From Granulicoccus phenolivorans DSM 17626 = NBRC 107789 = JCM 15570 (lineage in GTDB: Bacteria; Actinomycetota; Actinomycetes; Propionibacteriales; Propionibacteriaceae): DNA of 64,000 nucleotides. Positions 42,923 to 50,421 of the stretch are shown piece after piece. A program made the translations under genes and the position numbers. The notes beneath the pieces were generated by a model. That model had not been told where the DNA came from and did not search any database. It saw only the letters and a program-made list of their open reading frames with translations. Within the stretch, counting starts at the first letter, position 1; the number at the start of each line of letters is the position of its first letter. The stretch covers positions 1-64,000 of the forward strand of contig NZ_AUHH01000019.1 in assembly GCF_000423085.1 (NCBI RefSeq), read 5' to 3'.

Positions 42923-44144
42923 GGACGGGTCCTTCGGTGGTTTCTGGGGTGGGGGTGGGTTCGGGGGCCTCGAGGCGGATCTCCTGCCCGGTGCGGGCGG
43001 ATTCGGCGATCGCGAGGCTGACGATCACCGTGTCGCGGCCGAAGCGGCCGTCATGGACGACCGGCGTACCGTCGATCGCGGCGGCGAACTCGGCCAGCAC
43101 ATCGCCGCGGCCGGGCCACCACTGGTGCTCGGTCAGCGGGAGATGGCGTACGCCGGCGTCGGTGTAGGCGACCACATCGTCGGTACCGGGCCGCAGGTCG
43201 GCGCCGGCGCAGGTGACGACCAGTTCCCCGAAGTGGGGCTGGTGCGCGGGTCGGGCGACCTTGCGCCGACCGAAGCTCAGCCGATCGGTGCGGGCCTGCC
43301 GCTCGGCCTCGGCCGACAGATCGGCGAGTCCGGCGCGGGCCGAGCCGTGGGCCGGGGTCTTGACCGAGCCGCCCTCGGCGACCCAGTCGTGCAGTTCGTC
43401 GGAGTCGAAGTGGTCGTAGCCGGAGTAGGTCAGCGTGGCCGCCGCGCCGTCGGCGAACCCGAGCAGGGCGGTGGCGGCGCCTTCGGTGGGCCGGGCCGGG
43501 TCCAGGCGTACGGCATGGGCCCGCACCGAGGTGACCGGTGCGGTCGCGATGGTCCGGATCATGTCGACCTGGTGCGGGATCTGGTTGAACAGGATTCCGC
43601 CGCCGCGGCTGGTGTCGAGTTCCTCGGGCCGGCGCGGTCGGTAGAGGAAGTCGGTGTAGTTCCAGGCCGCGATCATGCCGAGTCGACCGAACGCTCCGCT
43701 GCGCACCAGGCGGCCGATCTCGGCCACCGCCGGGCTGAACCCGTGGGTGTGTCCGACCACCAGCGCCACTCCCGCGGCGTCGGCCGCGGCGACCATGGCG
43801 TCGCAGTCGGCGACGGTGAGCGCCATCGGCTTCTCCACCAGGATGTGCTTGCCGGCCGCGGCACTGCGTACGGTCTGCTCGGCGTGCAGTTGGTGTGGGG
43901 TGGCCAGGTAGACCGCGTCCACCTCCGGGTCGGCCAGCACCGGGTCCAGGTCGGCGTACGCCGGCAGCCCGGTCACGGCGGTGAACCGTTCCCGGATCGC
44001 CGGATCCGGTTCCACCGCCCCGACCAGCTCGATCCGGGGGTGGGCCTGCGCGGCGGCGGCCATCGCGCCGCCGGCCAGGCCCAGCCCGACGATGACCAGG
44101 CGCGGGCGCCGGGTCACCTCATGCGGAGGCATCGGCTTTGTCAT
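42915..44144 (-). CDS. Gfo/Idh/MocA family oxidoreductase
   Basis: A 409-residue NAD(P)-dependent dehydrogenase: Rossmann motif VGLGLAGG near 19-26, EKPMALT in the cofactor loop, and a C-terminal beta-sheet domain. In aromatic pathways this family includes phthalate 4,5-cis-dihydrodiol dehydrogenase and the semialdehyde dehydrogenase LigC. Next to a phthalate-type Rieske oxygenase the first role is attractive; next to LigB/J/K the second is. The start is uncertain: ATG 44144 overlaps the Rieske stop by 26 bp, while ATG 44132 and GTG 44117 are also possible. Confidence 0.85.
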   Translation of the reverse strand: MTKPMPPHEVTRRPRLVIVGLGLAGGAMAAAAQAHPRIELVGAVEPDPAIRERFTAVTGLPAYADLDPVLADPEVDAVYLATPHQLHAEQTVRSAAAGKHILVEKPMALTVADCDAMVAAADAAGVALVVGHTHGFSPAVAEIGRLVRSGAFGRLGMIAAWNYTDFLYRPRRPEELDTSRGGGILFNQIPHQVDMIRTIATAPVTSVRAHAVRLDPARPTEGAATALLGFADGAAATLTYSGYDHFDSDELHDWVAEGGSVKTPAHGSARAGLADLSAEAERQARTDRLSFGRRKVARPAHQPHFGELVVTCAGADLRPGTDDVVAYTDAGVRHLPLTEHQWWPGRGDVLAEFAAAIDGTPVVHDGRFGRDTVIVSLAIAESARTGQEIRLEAPEPTPTPETTEGPVHV

Positions 44145-45510
44145 TCTCGATCCCGACGCCCTCGTCGTGTTTGTGGCCGAGCTCGACGGAGGCAGGCGGG
44201 ACGAACTCCGCCCCGTAGACCTCCACGAACTTGTCGAAGGTGTCGATCGGGGTCAGCTTGGAGATGGCCCGGACCCGGAAGCTGTTCGGATCCTGCACCG
44301 CGGCGGGTTCGGTGCCCTTCTGCAGCGCGTCGACCATGTTCAGCAGGATCCGTCGGGCCGCGACCACGGCCCGGTCGGCGCTGACCAGGTGTTCCCCGGA
44401 CCGGTCGACGATCCCGGGGTCCCCGGGCAGGGCCTTGGAGTTCTCCGCCAGGGCGCGGTCCTGGTCGTGCACGCCCCAGATTCCGGAGAAGTTCTGAGTG
44501 CGCTGCATCTGGCGATCCAGCAGGTAGTCGTTCTCCTTGTTCGCCACCGGCAGGAAGTGGTCGATGATCGTGCCGTCCAGGCAGGTGAAGGTGCCCCGCT
44601 CGATCCGCGGCGGGAACAGTGCCCCGGAGCGGTAGTAGGAGTCGAGTTCCGCCTGGTCGAAGGGTTCGTTGACCCGGTAGCCGAAGCTGAACACCGTGGT
44701 GGTGTTGTCGTCGATGGGCACCCAGGCCCGGCCGCCGCCGCGCTCGAACTCGCCGGGGGCCCGCGGGATGAGGGAGAACATCGGCAGCATGAACTGGGTG
44801 ACCCGCCACAGGTACTGGCCCTCGTGGCTGCGCCGGGCGCCGTAGACCATCCCGTACTCGGTCTGCCGGATCTCGATGTGCGGGGCGGCATCGTTGGTCA
44901 TCTGCGCGCCGGTCGACTTCTGCTTGGTGGATTCCTTGTCGAAGTCGCGGTGCAGCCAGGAGATGTGCGAGGAGTCGATCTCGCCCTCCAGGCCCTGGGA
45001 CCAGTTGGTCCGCTGGACCCAGCGCGAGGCGTTGTAATGCCCCTCGGGCTGATGGGCGTACTCGTGGCCCGGGAAGGGCGGCTTGACCTCGGCCGGACCC
45101 ATGTAGACCCAGACCACCCCGGAGTGCTCCTCGACCGGGTACGCCGTGATCCCCACCCGGGAGCGGATGTCGGGGGCGTCGGCGGGCACGTTCGGGGTCT
45201 CCACGCAGTTGCCCTCGACATCGAACTTCCACCCGTGGTACAGGCAGCGCAGACCGCAGTCCTCGTTGCGACCGAAGTACAGCGGAGCCAGCCGGTGGGC
45301 GCAGTGCGCGGCGACGATCCCGACCCGACCGAGGGTGTCGCGGAAGGCGACCAGGTCCTCACCGAGAATCCGCAGGCGGACCGGATCGCAGTCGGGTTCG
45401 GCGACCTCGGAGGTCAGCACCGCCGGCAGCCAGAAGCGCCGGAACAGCTCCCCCATCGGGGTTCCCTTGCCGACCCGGGACAGGGTCTCGTTGGCGTCAT
45501 TCCTCAACAT
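44119..45510 (-). CDS. Rieske non-heme iron oxygenase, phthalate 4,5-dioxygenase-like
   Basis: A 463-residue alpha-only oxygenase. Rieske ligands Cys70-x-His72 and Cys89-x2-His92; iron site Asp179/His182/His187 in GEIDSSHISWLH. The N-terminal pattern RVGKGTPMGELFRRFWLPAVL is typical of the phthalate dioxygenase / VanA-type group, which pairs with the reductase type encoded downstream. It could dihydroxylate a carboxylated ring or O-demethylate a methoxylated one. It follows the citryl-CoA-lyase-like gene by 18 bp and is the best-equipped oxygenase in the window because its own reductase is co-transcribed. Confidence 0.92.
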   Translation of the reverse strand: MLRNDANETLSRVGKGTPMGELFRRFWLPAVLTSEVAEPDCDPVRLRILGEDLVAFRDTLGRVGIVAAHCAHRLAPLYFGRNEDCGLRCLYHGWKFDVEGNCVETPNVPADAPDIRSRVGITAYPVEEHSGVVWVYMGPAEVKPPFPGHEYAHQPEGHYNASRWVQRTNWSQGLEGEIDSSHISWLHRDFDKESTKQKSTGAQMTNDAAPHIEIRQTEYGMVYGARRSHEGQYLWRVTQFMLPMFSLIPRAPGEFERGGGRAWVPIDDNTTTVFSFGYRVNEPFDQAELDSYYRSGALFPPRIERGTFTCLDGTIIDHFLPVANKENDYLLDRQMQRTQNFSGIWGVHDQDRALAENSKALPGDPGIVDRSGEHLVSADRAVVAARRILLNMVDALQKGTEPAAVQDPNSFRVRAISKLTPIDTFDKFVEVYGAEFVPPASVELGHKHDEGVGIENDKADASA

Positions 45511-45528
45511 GTCTGTTCCTCTCCGGGG

Positions 45529-46311
45529 TCAGGCGAACTTGCCGGGCACTTGGTTGCGGTCGTCCTGGCGCAGGACGAGGTCCCACAGTTCCTGGCCGAT
45601 GGGGTGTTCCTGCTCTTCGATGATGTGGCCGAGCAGACCGGCGCAGCGACCGATCAGGGCGAGGCCGCGAGCCATGTGCAGCGGCAGCCCGAGGCTGAGC
45701 ACCATCGCGCCGACCGCGCCGGCGGTGTTGGCCGGCAGGCGGCGGGAGTAGATCGTGCCGGACACCTCGTCCATGGCCAGCAGCAGCTTCCAGTGCACGT
45801 CCAGGGTGCCGGTGCGTTCGGCGACCCCGCGCAGCGCGGGGATCCGCGGATCGCCGTTGAGGTGGATGTTGTGACCCAGTCCGTACAGCGGGGCGCGGGC
45901 GGCCCGGCGGGCGGTGACGAACTCGCGGGCCCGTTCGGTGATCTGCTCATCGGTCGCGTCGGCGGGCAGGCCCGCCGCGGCCTCCTGCAGCATCTCGGCG
46001 GCGTTCTGCATCGCGCCGAGGAAGACCGAGCCGGCGCCGAGCAGACCCGCGGCGACCGCGGCCTGGGGTGCCTCGGGGGCACCCATGTAGGTCAGCCGGG
46101 CGGCCAACGCGCTCGGGGTCAGGCCGTGATCGCAGACGGTGACCAGGATGGTGTTGATGACTTCCTTCTCCGCACCCTGACAGGGCCGGCCCAGGGAGGC
46201 GATCAGGATCATGTCGACGAAGTCGACCTGTCCGATCAGTTCACCGGCGAGGCTGCGGCCCCGAACGGTGATCTCATCCATGGTGGTCGTGCCGATTTCG
46301 GTTTTGATCAT
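45529..46311 (-). CDS. citryl-CoA lyase / citrate-synthase-fold protein
   Basis: A 260-residue short citrate-synthase-like protein. Length and motifs (GHNIHLNGDPRIPAL, LGLPLHMARGLALIGRCAGLLGHIIEE) fit the citryl-CoA lyase branch, which lacks the N-terminal part of full citrate synthase. The ATG at 46311 overlaps the acyl-CoA synthetase stop by 4 bp, and both are the first genes of the unit. I infer a two-step route: ATP-dependent CoA activation of a tri- or dicarboxylate, then retro-Claisen cleavage. The substrate might be a citryl- or carboxy-hydroxyadipyl-type CoA ester. Confidence 0.83.
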   Translation of the reverse strand: MIKTEIGTTTMDEITVRGRSLAGELIGQVDFVDMILIASLGRPCQGAEKEVINTILVTVCDHGLTPSALAARLTYMGAPEAPQAAVAAGLLGAGSVFLGAMQNAAEMLQEAAAGLPADATDEQITERAREFVTARRAARAPLYGLGHNIHLNGDPRIPALRGVAERTGTLDVHWKLLLAMDEVSGTIYSRRLPANTAGAVGAMVLSLGLPLHMARGLALIGRCAGLLGHIIEEQEHPIGQELWDLVLRQDDRNQVPGKFA

Positions 46312-48437
46312 GCGATGCCCTCCTCGGTGGGCTGCTGGGGCCGGTCGGCCCGGATGAGTACTGCGTCCAGGGCCAGTACGCCCGCCCCGGCCGCGCCGAC
46401 GCGCAGCGGGTTGATCTCGAGTTCCTCGATGTCGTCGGCATGCTGGGCGACGAAGTCGGAGATGGCCAGCAGCGCGGCGACCAGGGCGTCCTTGTCCCGG
46501 GGCAGCGCACCGCGCAGCCCGTCCAGCAGGGCGGCCGAGCGCGGTTCAGCGATCAACTCCCGGGCGGACTGCTCGGTCAGCGGCAGCAGCCGGCGCGCCA
46601 CGTCGGCGAACAGTTCCACGAAGATGCCGCCGAAGCCGAAGGTGAGGACCGCCCCGAAGGTCGGATCCTGGGTGACCCCGACCAGCATGTCGATGCCCTC
46701 GGGTGCCATCTGTTCGACCATCACCTGCTCCACCCGGACGCCGGTGGCGGCCTGCACGGCCTCGGCGATCCCGGCGTACGCCTCGCGGACCGCCGCGGCG
46801 TCGGTGAGCCCGACCCGGACACCGCCGACATCGGACTTGTGGGTGATCTCGTCGCTGACGACCTTGAGGACCACCGGGTAGCCGATCCGCTCGGCGGCGG
46901 CGACGGCGTCCTCGGCACCGGCGACCACGGCGTTCTGCGGGACCGGGATACCGGCGGCGGCCAGGGCCGCCTTGGCCTCGGGTTCGGTCGCGGTGCGTCG
47001 TGCCGACGCCGCGGCCCGGCGGCCCAGCGGGCGCCAGCCGGTGGTGTGCTGCCAGGAGCCGCGCTCCTGCCAGCGGCGCAGCGCGGTGACCCCGCGGCGG
47101 ATGCTGCCGATCGGGAGCATGCCGCCGTCGACCAGGGCCTGGTAGCCCGAGCCGAGCCGGTCGCTCATCCAGATCGGCACGATCGGGGTCTGCGTCTGTG
47201 CCTGGGTCTCCACGATGGTGTGGCCGATCTGGCCGGTCAGTTCCTCGTAGTCACACGGGAAGGGGTAGACCACCAGGTCGGTATTGGCGTCCTCGCAGGT
47301 GGCCAGCAGGCTGGGCCCGCCGATCTCCGGCTTGGTCAGAATGTCGGAGGTGGCATCGACCGGGTTGGTCCAGGCGGCGTAATCGGGCAGCACCTCCTCG
47401 AAGCGCTGCAGGGTCTGCGGGGTGAACTCGGCCATCTCCAGGCCGGCGTGGCCCAGGGCGTCCGACGCCATCGCGCAGCCGCCACCGGAGAAGCCGTAGA
47501 CGGCGTACTTGGGGCTGGCCTTCGGGGCGGCCCGGGTGAGCAGGGCGGCGGTATCGATCAGTTCGTCCATGTCGTCGACCTCGATGATCCCGACCTGCTT
47601 GAACACCGCGCTGTTCACCTCCGCCGCGCCGGAGATCGATCCGGTGTGCGAGGCGACGGCGCGCGCGCCGTACTCACTGCGCCCGACCTTCATCCCGACG
47701 ACCGGCTTGCCCCGTTCGGCGGCGTGCAGGCAGGCGTCGACGAAGGCGTCGCCGTCGCGGATACCCTCCATCGCGGTGGCGATCACCTTGATGTCATCGG
47801 CCTCGGCCATGTAGTGGATGAAGTCGGCCACGGTGAGGTCGACCTCGTTGCCGGTGGAGGCCCACAGGCCCACCCCGACCCCGCGCTCCATGGCCTGCAG
47901 GAAGCAGCGGCCCACGCCGCCGCCCTGAGTGGCCAAGCCGATCGGGCCGGGCAGTTGATCCAGGTAGTAGGACGGGGAGAACATCAGGCCCAGTCGGGCA
48001 TTGTTGTTGCACAGGCCCGGGGAGTTCGGACCGTAGATCCGCATCCCGCTCTCCCGCGCCAGGGCGGCCATCTCGGCCTCGGCGGCCTTGCCCTCGGGGC
48101 CCATCTCGCCGAAACCGGAGGTGAAGACCACGGCGTACTTGACGCCGATCTCGGCACACTCGCGCAGCACCGGCAGGGTCGCCGCCGCGGGGACGACCAG
48201 TTCGGCGACATCGGGCGCTTCGGGCAGGTCCAGCACGCTGGGAACGGTGTCGATGCCGCGGATCTGCGGGCTGGTCCGGTTGATCAGGTGGATCGTCCGG
48301 CCCTCGACATCGGAATGGTCGAGCAGGTTGGCGACTGCTCGCTGGCCCAGGCTGAATGGGCGGTCCGAGGCCCCGATAATGGCCACCGAACGTGGGTCCA
48401 CCAGCGTGTCCAGCGCGCGACTCCTGACAGGCGCCAT
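46308..48437 (-). CDS. acyl-CoA synthetase (NDP-forming) with ATP-grasp domain
   Basis: A 709-residue fused NDP-forming CoA ligase. Order: CoA-binding Rossmann domain (about 10-130, VAIIGASDRPFSLG), succinyl-CoA ligase-like domain (about 150-300, with ATQGGGVGRCF and HTGSISGA), then the C-terminal ATP-grasp domain (about 490-705, YPVVLKVVSDEITHKSD and VGVTQDPTFGAVLTFGFGG). The ATG at 48437 has AAGGAGG 5 bp upstream. It makes acyl-CoA from an acid with ATP (ADP and Pi formed) through a phospho-His. First gene of the longest unit, controlled by the operator at 48461-48503. Confidence 0.9.
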   Translation of the reverse strand: MAPVRSRALDTLVDPRSVAIIGASDRPFSLGQRAVANLLDHSDVEGRTIHLINRTSPQIRGIDTVPSVLDLPEAPDVAELVVPAAATLPVLRECAEIGVKYAVVFTSGFGEMGPEGKAAEAEMAALARESGMRIYGPNSPGLCNNNARLGLMFSPSYYLDQLPGPIGLATQGGGVGRCFLQAMERGVGVGLWASTGNEVDLTVADFIHYMAEADDIKVIATAMEGIRDGDAFVDACLHAAERGKPVVGMKVGRSEYGARAVASHTGSISGAAEVNSAVFKQVGIIEVDDMDELIDTAALLTRAAPKASPKYAVYGFSGGGCAMASDALGHAGLEMAEFTPQTLQRFEEVLPDYAAWTNPVDATSDILTKPEIGGPSLLATCEDANTDLVVYPFPCDYEELTGQIGHTIVETQAQTQTPIVPIWMSDRLGSGYQALVDGGMLPIGSIRRGVTALRRWQERGSWQHTTGWRPLGRRAAASARRTATEPEAKAALAAAGIPVPQNAVVAGAEDAVAAAERIGYPVVLKVVSDEITHKSDVGGVRVGLTDAAAVREAYAGIAEAVQAATGVRVEQVMVEQMAPEGIDMLVGVTQDPTFGAVLTFGFGGIFVELFADVARRLLPLTEQSARELIAEPRSAALLDGLRGALPRDKDALVAALLAISDFVAQHADDIEELEINPLRVGAAGAGVLALDAVLIRADRPQQPTEEGIA

Positions 48438-48460
48438 TAATCCTCCTTGATCATTGACCG

Positions 48461-48503
48461 TGGTATTTCGTGGCACTCTACGAGATTTCGGAGTCCTTGG
48501 CAA
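48461..48503 (-). promoter_or_regulatory. sigma70-like promoter with duplicated CG-N6-CG operator
   Basis: Minus strand: -35 TTGCCA (48498-48503), 17-bp spacer, -10 TAGAGT (48475-48480). Elements CGAAATCTCG (48481-48490) and CGAAATACCA (48461-48470, last base off consensus) flank the -10. It drives the 15-gene aromatic unit. The upstream small gene ends inside it. Confidence 0.72.
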
Positions 48504-48678
48504 GGGGTCGGTCTCCGCCGGCCAGAATCAGCTCCAATCCCTGGGCACTGGCCACCAGCCGGCCGAACTCACACGAGCACGCCGGAACCCCTGCCCAGGT
48601 GACTGTCCGGCAGTGCTCGCAGCTCTCGATACCGGCCGGCACCCGGTGCAGGATCGCCTCTTCGAAATGTCGTGGCAT
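48478..48678 (-). CDS. small zinc-ribbon-like protein
   Basis: A 66-residue protein read from ATG 48678, which has TGGAGGG about 5 bp upstream; an ATG at 48699 lacks a ribosome site. It contains SCEHCRTVTWAGVPACSCEF: a Cys-x2-Cys followed by Cys-x-Cys 10 residues on, which resembles a zinc knuckle/ribbon. The remainder is not recognisable. The gene starts in the divergent region shared with the plus-strand Rieske gene, and its stop lies in the next operator. It could be a small accessory to an oxygenase or an orphan ribbon of the DUF35 type; a spurious frame is possible. Confidence 0.5.
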   Translation of the reverse strand: MPRHFEEAILHRVPAGIESCEHCRTVTWAGVPACSCEFGRLVASAQGLELILAGGDRPLAKDSEIS

Positions 48679-48705
48679 CCGCCCTCCACATTGAGTCATG
48701 GGTTG

Positions 48706-48738
48706 TTACGATATACCGTAAGACTATCCGGCGCATCG
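48706..48738 (+). promoter_or_regulatory. variant operator upstream of the plus-strand Rieske gene
   Basis: Plus strand: element CGATATACCG (48709-48718), a -10-like TAAGAC (48719-48724), 4 bases, then CGGCGCATCG (48729-48738). Layout and 20-bp period equal those of the four minus-strand sites, read toward the gene at 48796. The first element is also centred in a near-perfect palindrome, TTACGATATACCGTAA (48706-48721). No good -35 is seen, and the leader would be longer, about 65 bases. Confidence 0.45.
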
Positions 48739-48795
48739 GACAATAACGAGTTGATTGCGCCCCTCGGAACCATTGGCTGCTCAAGGACGAGTTGA

Positions 48796-50109
48796 ATGAA
48801 TCACACCGACCAGAAGAAGTTGCTGACCCAGATCAGCCCGGGAAACCCCATGCACGACACGCTGAAGCGGTACTGGTTGCCGCTGTGTCTGAGCTCGGAC
48901 CTGCCCGAGGCCGGGGGCGCCCCGACCCGGGTCCGGGCTCTCGGACAAGACTATGTACTGTTCCGAAACCGCGAAGGAAAGCTCGGCCTGCTGGATGAGG
49001 CGTGCACCCACCGCAGCGCCTCGCTGTGCCTGGGACGCACCGACGGAGCCGGGATCCGGTGCCTGTACCACGGCTGGGAGTACGACGTGGACGGCCGGCT
49101 GCTGGACGCTCCGAACGTGCAGGATCCGCGGTTCAAGGACCGGGTGCGGCAGCCCGCGTACGCCGTGCGCGAGGCCGGCGAGATGATCTGGGGCTACTTC
49201 GGCAAGGCCGACGAGGAGCCCCCGTTCCCGAAGCATCCCTGGTTCGACGTCGAACCGCAGCACCGGGTGGTGGAGATCATCGCGAACTCCTCGAACTACA
49301 CCCGGATCATCGAGGGTCTGATCGACACCACCCACACCGGGTCCCTGCACAAGGACGCCCTGACCCACCTCACCCAGGGCTCCGGCCCCACCCCGCCCGA
49401 CTTCGGCACCCGCAAGCGGGTCGACACCGCCGGGGTGCTCGCCAAGGACCTGGCCCCCACCATCGAGGTGGAGGAGACCGACTTCGGCCTGCGGTACGCC
49501 GCCATCTCCCGGTTCACCGAGAACGGTGAGGCCAAGCAGAACGCCCGGGTGACCAGCTTCGTCCAGCCGGCCGGGATCTACATCCATCCCGACAACATCG
49601 CCCAGCTGGTCCTGCCGGTCGACGATGACCGGTCCCTGTTCTTCATGATCTGGTGGGACACCAGCCGGGAGATCGCCACCGGCGAGGCCCGCGAACAGAT
49701 CCTGAAGTACTACGGCATCGACTCGGTCGCGATGGACACCTACGGGCTGGCTCGGGAGACCCACGACCTCACCGACCGCCCGAACCGGGCCAACAACTGG
49801 CTGCAGGATCGCGAGGCGATGGAACGGGGCGAGAGTTACACCGGGATGTACCGGTTCATCCCCGAGGACTGGGCGATGAACGAGTCGATGGGCCGCGCGG
49901 TGGACTCCCCGATCGAGCACCTGGTCCCGGCCGACCTGGCGGTGGCCCGCTACCGACGACAGATGATCGCCAACGCCCAGGCGGTCGCGCGCGGGGAGGA
50001 CCCGATCGGGATCGCGCCCAAGGACAACCCGCAGCCGGCGAACTTCTTCCTCTCCGGCGATCAGGACTGGCGCGAGTATTTCCGCACCGGGGAGTACGCC
50101 AAGCAGTAA
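48796..50109 (+). CDS. Rieske non-heme iron oxygenase, large subunit
   Basis: A 437-residue alpha-only oxygenase and the only plus-strand gene here. Rieske ligands Cys70-x-His72 and Cys89-x2-His92; iron site Asp177/His180/His185 in GLIDTTHTGSLH. It is a close paralogue of the oxygenase at 22999-24306 (shared CTHRSASLCLG, APNVQDPRFKDRV, RANNWLQ-type and EHLVPADLAVARYRR segments). The ATG has AAGGA upstream. No reductase or ferredoxin gene is adjacent. The promoter region holds a variant of the shared operator, so it is probably in the same regulon. Confidence 0.93.
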   Translation: MNHTDQKKLLTQISPGNPMHDTLKRYWLPLCLSSDLPEAGGAPTRVRALGQDYVLFRNREGKLGLLDEACTHRSASLCLGRTDGAGIRCLYHGWEYDVDGRLLDAPNVQDPRFKDRVRQPAYAVREAGEMIWGYFGKADEEPPFPKHPWFDVEPQHRVVEIIANSSNYTRIIEGLIDTTHTGSLHKDALTHLTQGSGPTPPDFGTRKRVDTAGVLAKDLAPTIEVEETDFGLRYAAISRFTENGEAKQNARVTSFVQPAGIYIHPDNIAQLVLPVDDDRSLFFMIWWDTSREIATGEAREQILKYYGIDSVAMDTYGLARETHDLTDRPNRANNWLQDREAMERGESYTGMYRFIPEDWAMNESMGRAVDSPIEHLVPADLAVARYRRQMIANAQAVARGEDPIGIAPKDNPQPANFFLSGDQDWREYFRTGEYAKQ

Positions 50110-50117
50110 CCGATGGG

Positions 50118-50169
50118 CCGATCCCGGTGGGTTGCTGGCGCCGTCCTTGGCCAGGGCCCACCGGATCGG
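50118..50169 (+). terminator. hairpin downstream of the plus-strand Rieske gene
   Basis: Arms CCGATCCCGGTGGG (50118-50131) and CCCACCGGATCGG (50157-50169) pair over 13 bp with one bulge around a 25-base loop. It lies 8 bp past the Rieske stop. The right arm and loop are copied from the 3' end of the GTPase gene (see the repeat at 50138-50592). Likely terminator, although there is no clear T run. Confidence 0.5.
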
Positions 50170-50185
50170 CAGGCTCTCCCCGGGG

Positions 50186-50294
50186 CTGTTCGCGGGCCCA
50201 ACTGCGGTACGCGGGCCGGCGTACGAACCGCGGCCCCTGCAGGCCCCGCACAACCGAACCCGACCCGCCAAACCGGAAATCAACCCGCGAACAG
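50186..50294. repeat. 109-bp element with 11-bp terminal inverted repeats, copy 1
   Basis: Begins CTGTTCGCGGG and ends CCCGCGAACAG, a perfect 11-bp inverted repeat. The inside is GC-rich with GCGGGCCGGCGTACGAACCG and CCTGCAGG. No coding potential and no transposase. It lies between convergent genes. Confidence 0.75.
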
Positions 50295-50349
50295 GCTCCA
50301 ACCCCCGCGCCGGCAACTCCGAGAGATCGCGCCCGAGGCGTCCCCCGCG

Positions 50350-50412
50350 CTGTTCGCGGGCCCAATTGCGGTCCGCGGGCCGGCGTACGAACCGCGGCCC
50401 CTGCAGGGCCCC
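50350..50412. repeat. truncated copy 2 of the 109-bp element
   Basis: The left 60 or so bases of the element, including the left 11-bp arm, then lost after CCTGCAGG. Together with the preceding TCCCCCGCG it forms a 72-bp tandem period with copy 3. Confidence 0.7.
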
Positions 50413-50421
50413 TCCCCCGCG

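Noticed and set aside
334-48437. Steroid (cholesterol) degradation cluster
   Set aside because: Paired acyl-CoA dehydrogenases and P450 are reminiscent, but no Kst, Hsa, Mce or thiolase genes are present, whereas TRAP receptors and LigJ/LigK-like genes point to acids and carboxylated rings.
334-50109. Secondary-metabolite biosynthetic gene cluster
   Set aside because: No PKS, NRPS, terpene synthase or carrier proteins; enzymes are of the beta-oxidation and ring-cleavage type with uptake transporters.
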